Below are positions 1 to 10,310 of a DNA stretch of 64,000 nt, one piece after another. The notes under the pieces are model-generated. The model had not been told where the DNA came from, did not search any database, and saw nothing but the letters and a program-made list of their open reading frames with translations. Position 1 is the stretch's first letter. The number at the start of each line of letters is the position of its first letter. Position numbers and translations under genes: made by a program. This DNA comes from Acidihalobacter ferrooxydans (GTDB taxonomy: Bacteria; Pseudomonadota; Gammaproteobacteria; DSM-5130; Acidihalobacteraceae): the NCBI RefSeq assembly GCF_001975725.1, contig NZ_CP019434.1, positions 2,191,486-2,255,485 of the forward strand. Reading direction: 5' to 3'.

Positions 1-746
<746 letters not shown>

Positions 747-796
747 GACTCTATCCTCTCAAGAAATAGAGTCTCCGGGAAACCCGGGGCGGTTCA

Positions 797-811
797 GTTT
801 GGGGTGTTCAT
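797..811 (-). pseudogene. five-codon remnant of a gene interrupted by the IS
   Basis: An ATG at 811-809 overlaps the hsdS stop as ATGA and encodes Met-Asn-Thr-Pro-Asn. The IS terminus follows immediately, and its first triplet TGA ends the frame. Translational coupling to hsdS suggests this was the next gene of the restriction-modification operon, possibly hsdR, but five codons cannot identify it. Confidence 0.5.
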
Positions 812-2083
812 ATCTGCCTCTCTATGAACCGTTCGGCGTCGGCGATACGCAACTCGCCAGAAATCAGTTTGGGTAACAGGGTATCGCGGAGTCGGGCAAG
901 ATGTCTGGATTCGAGTTCATTGTGAATCGATTGATCGACAAGGGCCGCCATGACGACGCCGAGTTTCTCCAACACGTCGTCTGGTGGGCAAAGCGTAATA
1001 GCCGTCTTGAGATGACCTCGCAGAATATGTCCCATGGTTGTCGCCTTAGAGGCTGCGATGGCTTGGAAATTCTCAAGATGGTGATGCACCCAATGACTGA
1101 CAAACCACATTGGGTAGCTCTCGGAAGTGACTTTAAACAGGTGCTGGTTGAGTGCTCCTTCATCCCCGGTCCAGAACTTTGCCAACAGGCTGCCCGACCA
1201 CGAGAACAGGAAATCACCATCCTTGATGACGTACTTGGCTGGCACCTCACGCGATGCGCGAGCGCTTTTGGCGCTGACGCCGTTGCGAAGCTCCGCGATC
1301 TTGATCACCGGGAGGCAATCGTCAGGATCGGTCGCCGGAAATTTTTGCAACGCAAGGCCATTGAGAAAGTCGGCAATCTCATCGAGCGGACGTTCACTCC
1401 ACCCCTCCGGCTTGCCCTCGTCGTCGAGGCGGTCGGGGAAGAGTTGCCAGAGGTCGGCGGGGAGGCAAGGGCCGTAGGGGCAGGCCCCTGTGCCTGCCCA
1501 TCCCCAACCGCAACCCCCGCAGGGGCAGACCCTGTGCCTGCCCGGACTGGGGCGAACACGGGGGTTCGCCCCTACATTTGGCACGGACGGGGCCGAAATC
1601 GACGAATCAGTCCTTGAACAGGGCGCGGGCCACGGCCTCCAGGGTCTGGTTACGGCGGCGGTTGAGTTCAATCTTGTCGTCCAGCGAGCCGAGGATGTGA
1701 GCGATGGCGCGTTGTGCCGAGAAAGGAGGTAGCAATACCGGTGCCGTGTGGAGATCGTTTCGGTTGAGGCCGGGCACTGCCGCTTTGTCCGAGTACGCAC
1801 CAAAATCAAGCGAGCGTAAGAAATAGCTGACGAACTGCGGATCGTTGCCCTTAAAGTATCGGACGTAGAGCGCTGTATTCAACGGCCAATAGTCTTCGGT
1901 TATGTAGTGGACATCTCCCAAGGTTCCGTATCGACCGATCACCACTCCGGGTGCCTTCGCTTTAGCTTCAATGTGACGGCCACTAATGCCTGATGACGAC
2001 ACGATCGGAAACGGACCGTCTCGCCGGTCGCGGCTCGGCAGGTCATAACCACGCTTCAACTCGATCACACCACCGAGTGTCAT
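808..2083 (-). pseudogene. hsdS: type I restriction-modification specificity subunit HsdS, disrupted
   Basis: HsdS carries two target-recognition domains that set the DNA sequence used by a type I restriction-modification enzyme. The first domain and central conserved region are read from the ATG at 2083 ([12 protein letters not shown] ... [24 protein letters not shown]). They stop at a TGA at 1607-1609 where the family normally has tryptophan (KDWFVDFGP); the next codons still read FVDFGPVRAK. A 102-bp GTAGGGGC repeat at 1474-1575 follows. The second domain then resumes in another frame (DLWQLFPDRLDDEGKPEGW ... LLPKLISGELRI) and ends at 808. A nonsense codon, an insertion and a frame change make a full-length product very unlikely. 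A free N-terminal half of 158 residues could still be made. Confidence 0.85.
1474..1575. repeat. GTAGGGGC palindromic repeat inserted in hsdS
   Basis: The element starts GTAGGGGCAGGC and ends GCCCCTAC. Inside it are alternating inverted blocks of the type GGGCAGGCACAGGG / CCTGTGCCTGCCC and a second pair GGGCGAACACGGGGG / CCCGTGTTCGCCC. It replaces the short linker between the first half of HsdS and the second recognition domain. A related element lies in hsdM at 2329-2449. Palindromic repeats of this style occur in many bacterial genomes, but I cannot name the family. Confidence 0.75.
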
Positions 2084-2328
2084 TTCTCGTCACTCACCCC
2101 CCATACCCAAGCTCCCTCAGGTTGACCTCAATCACCGCATCCAGCCGCGCCGCCTCCACTTGCTGCTCACGCCACTGCGCGCTGAGGCGCCGCATCTTGT
2201 CTTCGAACGGTTCGCCGTCGTCCTCCTGCGCAGCCGCATCGACGTAGCGGCCCGGAGTGAGGACATATCCGTGTTTGCGGATATCTTCCAGGCTAGCGCT
2301 CTTGCAGAAGCAGGGGATGTCGCGGTAC

Positions 2329-2449
2329 GTCGGGGCCCCCCCCCCTGTGGTTGCCCCGATTGCGGGCGGGCGTCGGGTTCCGGGCAGGCACGGGGGCCTG
2401 TCGGGCAGGCACGGGGGCCTTCCGGGCAGGCACAGGGGCCTGCCCCTAC
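2329..2449. repeat. GTAGGGGC-type repeat with tandem 20-26 bp units in hsdM
   Basis: About 120 bp ends in GCCCCTAC at 2442-2449 and contains three tandem copies of a unit CGGGCAGGCACRGGGGCCT. It lies exactly where HsdM should read from TYHAWR into its C-terminal domain. Its far edge includes a run of ten C on the plus strand at 2336-2345. It is the same repeat type as in hsdS, but with a different number of units. Confidence 0.7.
2336..2345. repeat. G10/C10 homopolymer tract in hsdM
   Basis: Ten consecutive C on the plus strand (G on the coding strand) form the junction between the inserted repeat and the HsdM C-terminal domain. Adding one G, or removing two, would join the upstream hsdM frame to the C-terminal frame that ends at 2094. 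The tract is seen directly; any switching role is inference. Confidence 0.6.
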
Positions 2450-3401
2450 GGATCGCCAGGCGTGGTAGGTGTCGGCGATTTTCTGGATGTCGGCGTCGGT
2501 GAGTTCGCGCCGGGTGCGGTTCACCAGCGTGCCCATGTTGCGGGCGTCGATGAACAGCACTTCGCCGCGCCGGTCGCGCAGGGTTTCCGTACCACGTTTG
2601 CCGTTGCCAGGTTTTCCATTAGATCGGTCGCGGGCGAGGAACCACAGGCAGGCGGGAATCTGGGTGGAGTAGAACAACTGGCCCGGCAGGGCCACCATGC
2701 AGTCCACCGCGTCAGCCTCAACCATGGCCTTGCGGATATCGCCTTCGCCACTCTGGTTGGAACTCATGGAGCCATTGGCCAGCACTACGCCGGCAGTGCC
2801 GAAGGGCGCGAGGTGCCAGTGGATGTGTTGCAGCCAAGCGTAGTTGGCGTTGCCCACCGGCGGCACGCCGAACTGCCAGCGCGGGTCTTCGCGCAGGCGG
2901 TCGCCGCCCCAGTCGGAGATATTGAAGGGCGGGTTGGCGAGGACATGGTCGAAGCGCAGGTCGCGCAGCTCGTCCTTGTGGAAGCTGCCCTCGTTGTTCC
3001 AGCGGATGTCCGAGTCAATGCCACGCACGGCCAGGTTCATCTTGGCCAGGCGCCAGGTGGTGTAGTTGCTCTCCTGGCCGTAGATGGCGATGTCGCCGAT
3101 GCGCCCGCCGTGTTTCAGCACGAACTTCTCGCTCTGCACGAACATGCCGCCTGAGCCGCAGCAGGGGTCGTAGACGCGGCCCTGATAGGGTTCGAGCATA
3201 TGCACCAGCACCTGCACCACCGAGCGCGGCGTGTAGAACTCGCCGCCGCGCTTGCCCTCGCTGCCGGCGAACTGGGCGAGGAAGTATTCGTAGACGCGCC
3301 CCAGCACATCGCGGGACGGGCTGTCGCCCTCGCCCAGCGCGATGCCGGAGATCAGGTCGGTCAGCTCGCCCAGCATCACCTTGTAGAGCGCGGGGCGGGC
3401 A

Positions 3402-3436
<35 letters not shown>

Positions 3437-3967
3437 GCTCTTCTCGATGGCCGCATGGCGTCGTCGATGAGGGTGCCGATTTCAGGGCGCTTGGCGTTGA
3501 CCTTCAGATGCGACCAGCGCGCATCCCTGAGCACCCAGAAGATGTTGTCGGCCAGGTATTCGTCCCGGTCCTCGACCGCCTGCGGGTCTTCGGCCAGCAA
3601 TTCGGCATGGCGTGCCTCGAAGGCGTCGGAGATGTATTTGAGGAAGATCAGGCCCAGCGCGACGTGCTTGTAGTCGCTGGGTTCCATGTTGCCGCGCAGC
3701 TTATCGCGGCTTTGAACAACTCGGCCTCGAAGCCGAGTTGGGGCTGGGGCTTGGCGCGGTTGGTGTTGTCCTTGGCCATGGATGCGTCCTGCTTGTTCAG
3801 CGTGGCGGGAATCCGGTTGCCGACCCAGCAAGCCGTGTTGCCGGGCCCGGAAGCCGGTCGACCCCGGAGAGCATCGACTGCGGCGCTGGAATCCGGGAGG
3901 CACTTCCCGCCTCTTTTGTGTCCACCTGCATCCACATGCGCACGGCGCGCGTGAATGCAGCCGGCGG

Positions 3968-5278
3968 CTACTTGAGGTGTTCGACGCGAATCCGGGTCAG
4001 CGGCGTGGTGATGGCGTCCATGCGCTGGATGGCCGCGATGGCGTCGTTGATCCGGGCTTCCTGCACGACCGCCGTCAGAATGATGATCGATGCATCCTCG
4101 ACCTCTTCGTCCGGCTGCGGCTGCAACACGGCCTCGATGCTGATACCGCGTTCGCTGAGGATGCGCGTGATGTCGGCGAGCACGCCCGGACGATCGGCGG
4201 CGCGCAGATGCAGGTAATAGGCGCACACCGCATCGTCAATCGGCAGCACCGGCACATCGGCGAGCGCGTCGGGCTGAAACGCCAGATGCGGCACGCGATT
4301 GGTCGGATCGACCGTCAGCGCGCGGGTCACATCGACCAGATCGGCAACCACGGCCGAGGCGGTCGGCTCCGCGCCGGCACCCGGCCCGTAATACAGGGTC
4401 GGCCCGACGGCGTCGGCGCGCACCAGCACGGCATTCATCACGCCATCGACGTTGGCCAGCAGGCGCCGATGCGGCACCAGCGTGGGGTGCACGCGCAGCT
4501 CGATGCCTTCGGCGCGACGGCGCGCAATCCCCAGGTGTTTGATGCGGTAGCCCAGCTCGGCCGCATTGACCACATCTTCACGACTGATTCGGGCAATGCC
4601 TTCGGTGTAGACGCGTTCGAACTGCAACGGGATGCCGAATGCAATCGACGCCAGAATGGTGAGTTTGTGGGCCGCGTCGATGCCTTCGACATCGAAGGTT
4701 GGATCGGCTTCCGCGTAACCCAGACGCTGCGCTTCGGCGAGCACATCGGCAAAATCGCGGCCTTTGTCGCGCATCTCGGTGAGGATGAAGTTGCCGGTGC
4801 CGTTAATGATGCCGGCCAGCCATTCGATGGTGTTGCCCGCGAGCGCCTCGCGGATCGCCTTGATGATCGGGATGCCGCCGCCCACCGCTGCCTCGAACGC
4901 CACGGTGACGCCTCGCTTGCTGGCGTGCGCGAAAATTTCGTTGCCGTGCAGCGCGATCAAGGCCTTGTTGGCGGTCACGACATGCTTGCCGTTATCGATG
5001 GCGCGCAGCACCAGTTCGCGCGCGAGTTCAATGCCGCCGATCAGTTCGAGCACGATCTGTATTGCGGGATCATCGACTACAGCATAGGCATCGGCGGTCA
5101 GCGCGATGCCTTGCAGATCGCAGTCACGCGGGCGCGTCATGTCGCGCGCGGAGGCGCTCACAATGCGAATTCCCCGACCGGCGCGGCGCTGAATTTCATC
5201 GGCATTGCGCGCCAACACCCGTACCGTGCCGCAGCCGACCGTTCCAAGGCCCAGCAGGCCAACCTTGACTGGCTTCAA
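3968..5278 (-). CDS. hom: homoserine dehydrogenase
   Basis: It reduces L-aspartate 4-semialdehyde to homoserine with NAD(P)H, the branch point to threonine and methionine. The 436-residue length is typical of the monofunctional enzyme. The N-terminus has the Rossmann motif GLLGLGTVGCGTV, the substrate domain carries AGIINGTGNFIL, and the last ~80 residues form an ACT domain (DRPGVLADITRILSERGISI) for feedback control. The start codon is TTG at 5278 with AAGGGGA just upstream; no ATG is nearby. It lies 104 bp downstream of alaC on the same strand. In many proteobacteria thrC follows hom; here a broken restriction-modification operon follows instead. Confidence 0.95.
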   Translation of the reverse strand: MKPVKVGLLGLGTVGCGTVRVLARNADEIQRRAGRGIRIVSASARDMTRPRDCDLQGIALTADAYAVVDDPAIQIVLELIGGIELARELVLRAIDNGKHVVTANKALIALHGNEIFAHASKRGVTVAFEAAVGGGIPIIKAIREALAGNTIEWLAGIINGTGNFILTEMRDKGRDFADVLAEAQRLGYAEADPTFDVEGIDAAHKLTILASIAFGIPLQFERVYTEGIARISREDVVNAAELGYRIKHLGIARRRAEGIELRVHPTLVPHRRLLANVDGVMNAVLVRADAVGPTLYYGPGAGAEPTASAVVADLVDVTRALTVDPTNRVPHLAFQPDALADVPVLPIDDAVCAYYLHLRAADRPGVLADITRILSERGISIEAVLQPQPDEEVEDASIIILTAVVQEARINDAIAAIQRMDAITTPLTRIRVEHLK

Positions 5279-5382
5279 AAAAATCCCCTTCTTTCAAGAA
5301 ACAAAAACATATTTGTTATGGTGCAGGATACTGCATACGTCCGTCGCAACGCGCGTGACCGGTTTCCGCGCAGATCAAGCCC

Positions 5383-6564
5383 TCATGCCTGGTTACGCAG
5401 CATCTGGCGGATGCCGCGGATCGCCTGACGCGTGCGCTGCACATTTTCGATCAGCCCGAAGCGCACATGATCGTCGCCGTAGGAACCGAAGCCAATACCG
5501 GGCGCGACGGCAACCTTGGCCTCTTTCAACAAACGCTTGGAGAATTCGAGCGAACCGAGGTCCCGATACGGCTCGGGAATACGCGCCCAAACGAACATCG
5601 TGGCCTTGGGTTTTTCGACCGGCCAGCCGGCGGCTGTCAAGCCTTCGCACAACACATCGCGACGCACGCGATAGGTTTCCCTGATCTCCTCCACACAGTC
5701 TTGAGGCCCTTCGAGCGCCGTGATCGCAGCAACCTGAATGGGGGTGAACATGCCGTAGTCGAGGTAGGATTTCATCCGCGCCAGGGCGGCGACCAGTTTC
5801 GCATTGCCGCACATGAAACCGACGCGCCAACCGGGCATGTTGTACGTTTTCGACAAGGAGTAAAACTCGACCGCCACATCCCTGGCGTCAGGCACTTGCA
5901 GGATGGACGGCGCACGGTAGCCGTCGAAGACGATTTCGGCATAGGCGATGTCGTGTACCACCCAGATGCCATGCTCGCGCGCAATGGCGACGACCTTCTC
6001 GAAGAAATCCAGTTCGACGCACTGCCCGGTCGGGTTGCCGGGGAAGTTCAGGATCAGCATTTTCGGGCGCGGCCAACTGTCGACGATGGCCCGTTCGAGC
6101 TCATGGAAAAAGTCCACATCCGGCGTCATCGGCACATGGCGGATGTCGGCACCGGCAATCACGCAGCCATAGGGGTGAATGGGATACGCCGGATTCGGCA
6201 CCAACACGGCATCGCCCGGCCCCAGAGTCGCCAACGCGAGATGCGCAAGCCCCTCTTTCGAGCCGATCGTAACGATGGCTTCACTGTCCGGGTCGAGATC
6301 GACATCGAAGCGCGTCTTGTACCAATGGCAGATAGCACGCCGCAAACGCGGGATACCGCGCGACACGGAATAGCGATGCGTGTCGCCGCGCCGCGCCGCC
6401 TCAACGAGCTTTTCCACGATGTGTTCCGGCGTCGGCTGGTCCGGATTGCCCATGCCGAAATCGATAATGTCCTCGCCGCGCGCCCGGGCCTTGGCCTTGA
6501 GTTCGTTGACGATGTTGAATACGTAAGGGGGAAGGCGTTGAATTCGCGGGAAATCGTCTTTCAC
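5383..6564 (-). CDS. alaC: alanine/valine-type aminotransferase AlaC
   Basis: This class I PLP aminotransferase closely matches AlaC, which converts pyruvate and glutamate to alanine and 2-oxoglutarate. Visible motifs are [14 protein letters not shown] at the start, [12 protein letters not shown], the PLP lysine in [16 protein letters not shown] and [16 protein letters not shown] near the end. I chose the GTG at 6564 ([13 protein letters not shown]) because family members begin close to this sequence. An ATG at 6615 would add 17 residues without similarity to the family. It is upstream of hom in the same direction, a common pairing, so cotranscription is likely. Confidence 0.92.
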   Translation of the reverse strand: MKDDFPRIQRLPPYVFNIVNELKAKARARGEDIIDFGMGNPDQPTPEHIVEKLVEAARRGDTHRYSVSRGIPRLRRAICHWYKTRFDVDLDPDSEAIVTIGSKEGLAHLALATLGPGDAVLVPNPAYPIHPYGCVIAGADIRHVPMTPDVDFFHELERAIVDSWPRPKMLILNFPGNPTGQCVELDFFEKVVAIAREHGIWVVHDIAYAEIVFDGYRAPSILQVPDARDVAVEFYSLSKTYNMPGWRVGFMCGNAKLVAALARMKSYLDYGMFTPIQVAAITALEGPQDCVEEIRETYRVRRDVLCEGLTAAGWPVEKPKATMFVWARIPEPYRDLGSLEFSKRLLKEAKVAVAPGIGFGSYGDDHVRFGLIENVQRTRQAIRGIRQMLRNQA

Positions 6565-6701
6565 GATTGACTCTGCAAAAGTGGGAATGAGGCCGGCTCG
6601 AAAGACGCATGACATTACGCAGGAGTCTGAACAGTGTCAATCGACATCGACGTTGTAAACTGTGGCCACACATACCTGAGGACACAACGGATATTTCGAC
6701 C

Positions 6702-7076
6702 ATGAAACTGACCGAAGACAAGGCCGGCGCGCGCTATTTGATCAATGCGCACGAACCCGGTCGGGTGACGATCAACCACGTTGTCCACACCCGGAGTCTG
6801 ATTGTCGGCCCGGAGCGCCTGGTCGTCGAATGGCGGCCGCGCAATATGGCCGAGCTGCGCCTCGATGACATTGACGAAGTCCTGATCGACGCGCCGGAAA
6901 TCGTGCTGCTAGGCACGGGCAACCGGCAACAATTCCCCAATGCGGAGATACTGGGCCGCTTTGCCGCCGCCGGCATCGGCTGCGAAGTCATGGACAATGC
7001 GGCGGCCTGTCGGACCTATACCGTGCTGACATCCGAGCGCAGGCGTGTCATCGCCGCCTTGCTACTCGGCGACTGA
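6702..7076 (+). CDS. Mth938-like domain (DUF498) protein
   Basis: A 124-residue protein of the Mth938/NDUFAF3 superfamily (MKLTEDKAGARYLINA ... EIVLLGTGNRQQFP ... ERRRVIAALLLGD). The bacterial role is not established; the eukaryotic relative is a complex I assembly factor. The ATG at 6702 gives the family start; an upstream ATG at 6609 adds unrelated sequence overlapping the alaC 5' region. It is divergent from alaC and convergent with rpoS, with 3 bp between stops. No signal peptide or membrane segment is seen. Confidence 0.85.
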   Translation: MKLTEDKAGARYLINAHEPGRVTINHVVHTRSLIVGPERLVVEWRPRNMAELRLDDIDEVLIDAPEIVLLGTGNRQQFPNAEILGRFAAAGIGCEVMDNAAACRTYTVLTSERRRVIAALLLGD

Positions 7077-7079
7077 GCT

Positions 7080-8099
7080 TCACTCCTGCAACAGGGATTC
7101 CTCAGAGAAGCCGGTCGCCTCAAGCGTGCGCCGCAGATGCCGCAAGGCTTCCATCTGAATCTGGCGGGCCCGTTCGCGCGTGACGCCCAGGGCGCGACCG
7201 ACTTCCTCCAACGTCGCCTTCTCGTAGCCCAGCAGGCCGAAACGCCGCACGATGACCTCGCGCTGTTTCGCATCGAGCTCGTTCAGCCAGGCGGTGACGT
7301 GTTGCGCGATGCTCTCGTCCTGCAGTTGTTCCGAAGGCTCCTGCGACTGTTCATCCGGCACCATCTCCGCGAGTGACCGCCCGCCTTCCCTGCCGACCGG
7401 CACATCCATCGACGATGCCCGCTCACTCAGGCGCAGCAAGCGCTTGATGTCGTCCAGCGGGCGATCCAGAGCCTCCGCGATTTCGGGCAAGGTCGGATCG
7501 CGGCGGAGCTGTTGGGTCAGGGCGCGCACCGTGCGCAGGTAGGCATTGAGTTCCTTGACCACATGGATCGGCAGGCGAATCGTGCGCGATTGGTTCATGA
7601 TGCCGCGCTCGATGGTTTGGCGAATCCACCAGGTCGCGTAGGTCGAAAACCGGAATCCCCGCTCGGGGTCGAATTTCTCGACCGCGCGAATCAGACCCAG
7701 ATTCCCTTCCTCGATCAGATCCAGAAAGGCGAGACCGCGATTCATGTACCGCCGCGCGATCTTCACCACCAGACGCAGGTTGCACACGATCATTTTGTTG
7801 CGCCCGACCGGGTCGCCCTTGCGCGCCAGACGGGCGTAGTAGACCTCTTCTTCCGGCGTCAGCAGTTTCGAGTATTCGATTTCGCGCAGATAGAGCCGCG
7901 TGGCGTCGAGTTCCGCAGGCGGCGCTTCCAGCGTCGTCAACGGAGCGTCTTCCGGTTCCGCATCCGGCCCGTCTGCCTCTTCACCGGGCTCGGTTTCCTT
8001 CCCGCCAAGTTCTCCATCCATCAGGCCCGGCGCTGCCACGAACTCGGCATCATCCTGACGCAACAGCAGTTCCACTTCATCATCTCCGACCGCCGGCAT
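7080..8099 (-). CDS. rpoS: RNA polymerase sigma factor RpoS
   Basis: This is the stationary-phase/general stress sigma factor. In order it has region 1.2 ([21 protein letters not shown]), the region 2 core [16 protein letters not shown] with [10 protein letters not shown], region 3, and the region 4 helix-turn-helix ([21 protein letters not shown]). I place the start at the ATG at 8099 ([10 protein letters not shown]) because TTGGAGGAAT lies 8 bp upstream; this gives 339 residues. An ATG at 8138 has no ribosome-binding site. The nlpD-rpoS order is the classical gammaproteobacterial one, where the main rpoS promoter often lies inside nlpD. Here a family A repeat fills the gap, so it would be part of any transcript started in nlpD. 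Confidence 0.96.
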   Translation of the reverse strand: MPAVGDDEVELLLRQDDAEFVAAPGLMDGELGGKETEPGEEADGPDAEPEDAPLTTLEAPPAELDATRLYLREIEYSKLLTPEEEVYYARLARKGDPVGRNKMIVCNLRLVVKIARRYMNRGLAFLDLIEEGNLGLIRAVEKFDPERGFRFSTYATWWIRQTIERGIMNQSRTIRLPIHVVKELNAYLRTVRALTQQLRRDPTLPEIAEALDRPLDDIKRLLRLSERASSMDVPVGREGGRSLAEMVPDEQSQEPSEQLQDESIAQHVTAWLNELDAKQREVIVRRFGLLGYEKATLEEVGRALGVTRERARQIQMEALRHLRRTLEATGFSEESLLQE

Positions 8100-8148
8100 G
8101 GCGCATTCCTCCAATCGTCGAGCGTCTACCGCGCTCATTTATTTATTG

Positions 8149-8312
8149 ACCCGGATATTACAATAGGCGAGGTGATGATTGCGCAGAGATTTGGATTCAC
8201 GGGAAAATTTCTTCGGCGAGCAGTATCGTTGCGCTCCGCCCAAGTACAGAAGATTTTTTAAGTGAATTCAAAGTTCAGGCAAGAGCGCTCTCCTGATGGA
8301 TTATCCGGGTTT
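8149..8312. repeat. dispersed repeat family A, copy 1 (nlpD-rpoS gap)
   Basis: This is a MITE-like element of about 164 bp. The left end reads ACCCGGATATTA and the right end GGATTATCCGGGTT, which are imperfect inverted repeats. The core GATGATTGCGCAGAGATTTG and the following GGATTCAC are nearly identical in copy 2 at 15876-16036, and a more diverged version is at 35531-35681. The right end overlaps the nlpD stop codon, so the final nlpD codons and TAA lie within the element end. It has no coding capacity. Confidence 0.75.
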
Positions 8313-9062
8313 ATGCTGCTTCGGCAGATAACGCAGAGGATTGACCGGTTCGCCATCAACGCGAATTTCGAAGTGCAGCGTGGGCTTCGTAACATCCGTG
8401 CCGCTGCGCCCCATGGTGGCAATCTCCTGGCCCTGCTTGACCACATCTCCTTCGTGTACGAGCAGCTTCCGGTTGTGTGCATAAGCCGTCAAGTAACGGC
8501 TATTATGCTGGATAATGAGCAAATTACCATAGCTCGGCAGGCCATCTCCGCTGTAGACCACCTGCCCGCTCAATGCCGCGACAATCGGCTCGCCCAGCTT
8601 TCCCGAAATATCGATTCCCTGATTCCCGCCCGGCCCTTTGGAGAAACCGGCGCTAAGCACGCCTCTGGCCGGCCAGATCCAATGCATGCCGCTCGCGACA
8701 GGCGGCTGGCTCGTGGCCGCTGGCTTGCGCGGTGCCGTATGGCGCTGTGCGGTCTGCACGCGCGGCGCCGGCGCGCGGGGCTGGCTGTGCGGCGTGCGCA
8801 CGGCCGTCGCGGTGCGCCCGGAGGGCGGATTCATGCGCAGCCGCTGCCCTGGATAAATCGTATAGGGCGCGGAAATGTCATTCCAGCGCGCGAGACTGCG
8901 GTAATTCAGATCGAAGCGCCAGGCAATCGAATAGAGCGTTTCGCCCGGTTTCACTTCGTAGTAACCGGGATCGAAGCGCGCCCCGGTATAAGGCAGCGTT
9001 CCGCACCCCGCCAGACCGAGTGCACACAGGGCGCAGAGCAGGCTGTTGCGCCACGTTCTCAT
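8301..9062 (-). CDS. nlpD: NlpD-like lipoprotein, LysM and degenerate M23 domain
   Basis: It is an outer-membrane lipoprotein that in enterobacteria activates the amidase AmiC during cell separation. The signal peptide ends in the lipobox LAGC with Cys20. A LysM domain follows (about residues 34-79, YYEVKPGETLYSIAWRFDLN), then a Pro/Thr/Arg-rich linker, then an M23/LytM domain (about 128-245). The first metal-binding His of M23 is replaced (GGNQGIDISG), consistent with a non-catalytic activator. The 253-residue length is normal. The start overlaps the yqaA stop by one base (TGATG). The stop lies in the end of repeat A1. Confidence 0.92.
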   Translation of the reverse strand: MRTWRNSLLCALCALGLAGCGTLPYTGARFDPGYYEVKPGETLYSIAWRFDLNYRSLARWNDISAPYTIYPGQRLRMNPPSGRTATAVRTPHSQPRAPAPRVQTAQRHTAPRKPAATSQPPVASGMHWIWPARGVLSAGFSKGPGGNQGIDISGKLGEPIVAALSGQVVYSGDGLPSYGNLLIIQHNSRYLTAYAHNRKLLVHEGDVVKQGQEIATMGRSGTDVTKPTLHFEIRVDGEPVNPLRYLPKQHKPG

Positions 9063-9643
9063 CAGCCGCGCACGTTAATCCAGACCAGCAACGCGGCGAC
9101 CACGACCACGGTCAGCCAACCCAGCCACTCGACCCAGCGCCGCACCCAGGGCTCCACGCGCGGCCCGTAACGGGCAATCAGCCCCGCAACCAGCATGAAA
9201 CGCGCGCCACGACCGATGAGCGACGCCAGCAGGAACGGCAGCAACGGCATGCTCAGAGCGCCCGCAGTCAAGGTGAACACCTTGTAGGGCAACGGAGAGA
9301 ACCCTGCGATGAACACGATCCAGACGCCATATTGACTGAACCAGCCCTCGGCCTGGGCCACATACGGCCAGTAACCGGCATCTTTCAACAAGGGCGTGAG
9401 CGCGTCGAACGCCAGCCATCCGAGCAGATACCCGAACAGGCCGCCGAGGGCCGAAAACCCGGTCACCAGCAAACCCAGGCGCACCGCCGCACGCGGCCGC
9501 GCGATGCACATCGGAATCAACATGACATCGGGGGGAATCGGGAAAAACGCCGATTCGGAAAAACTCAGCGCCGCCAGGTATCGGGGCGCGTGAGGGTGTC
9601 TGGACCAGGCGAGCACTCGCTCATAAAGCGCGGCAAACAACAA
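9062..9643 (-). CDS. YqaA/DedA-family membrane protein
   Basis: A 193-residue protein with several hydrophobic segments and the DedA/VTT core (FSESAFFPIPPDVMLIPMC and GFSPLPYKVFTLTAGALSM). DedA-superfamily proteins are linked to lipid carrier recycling and membrane homeostasis; the exact role of the YqaA branch is not settled. It lies between pcm and nlpD, a conserved position in many beta- and gammaproteobacteria, and is translationally coupled to nlpD. Confidence 0.85.
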   Translation of the reverse strand: MLFAALYERVLAWSRHPHAPRYLAALSFSESAFFPIPPDVMLIPMCIARPRAAVRLGLLVTGFSALGGLFGYLLGWLAFDALTPLLKDAGYWPYVAQAEGWFSQYGVWIVFIAGFSPLPYKVFTLTAGALSMPLLPFLLASLIGRGARFMLVAGLIARYGPRVEPWVRRWVEWLGWLTVVVVAALLVWINVRG

Positions 9644-9644
9644 C

Positions 9645-10310
9645 TCAGGCCTCCAAACCCCGGCGTAGCGGCACGAAACTCACCGGTTCGATAATCTGAT
9701 GGACGAAACGGCGATTCTCGCGCCGCACGATGGTCAACTGCTGCGCGCCTTCGGGGCCGACGGGCCCGATCAGGAAGCCGGACGGGGCGAGTTGCGCCAG
9801 CAGTTCTTCAGGCACGGTAACAGGCGCGGCCGTCAGCACAATCACGTCGAACGGGGCTTTTTCGGGCCACCCCCAGCTGCCGTCGCTGAGGCGGAAATGG
9901 ATGTTCCCGAACCCCACGTCCAGCAGCAGCCGGCGCGAACGCTCCAACAGCGCCGAGATACGCTCAACGGTGTAGACCCGCGGCACCAGTTGCGCCAGCA
10001 CGGCCGCCTGATAGCCCGAACCGGTGCCTACCTCAAGCACGTGCTGGGGACGATGGGTTTGCAACACCAGCTCGGTCATCCGCGCCACGATATAGGGCTG
10101 TGAAATCGTCTGACCATAGCCGATCGGCAAAGCCGTATCTTCATAGGCGCGACTGGCCAGCGCCTCCTCGACAAACAGGTGTCGCGGGGTCGCGCGGATG
10201 ACGGCGAGCACGCGCTGATCCTTGATACCCAACTCCTCCAGGCGCCCGACCATCCGATCACGCGTGCGCTGCGAGGTCATACCGATACCGTGGCGACGGG
10301 TCGCCGTCAT
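9645..10310 (-). CDS. pcm: protein-L-isoaspartate O-methyltransferase
   Basis: It repairs age-damaged proteins by methylating L-isoaspartyl residues with SAM. Family features are [20 protein letters not shown], the SAM motif [19 protein letters not shown] and the C-terminal [10 protein letters not shown]. The ATG at 10310 overlaps the surE stop as ATGA, giving 221 residues; an in-frame ATG at 10331 is inside surE and less likely. surE and pcm form a conserved pair. No signal peptide is seen, so it is cytoplasmic. Confidence 0.94.
   Translation of the reverse strand: MTATRRHGIGMTSQRTRDRMVGRLEELGIKDQRVLAVIRATPRHLFVEEALASRAYEDTALPIGYGQTISQPYIVARMTELVLQTHRPQHVLEVGTGSGYQAAVLAQLVPRVYTVERISALLERSRRLLLDVGFGNIHFRLSDGSWGWPEKAPFDVIVLTAAPVTVPEELLAQLAPSGFLIGPVGPEGAQQLTIVRRENRRFVHQIIEPVSFVPLRRGLEA

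Noticed and set aside
3782-5428. 548-codon open frame on the plus strand across hom
   Set aside because: It is an antisense shadow of hom; its composition is Arg/His-rich and it has no family motifs, while hom is fully conserved on the other strand.
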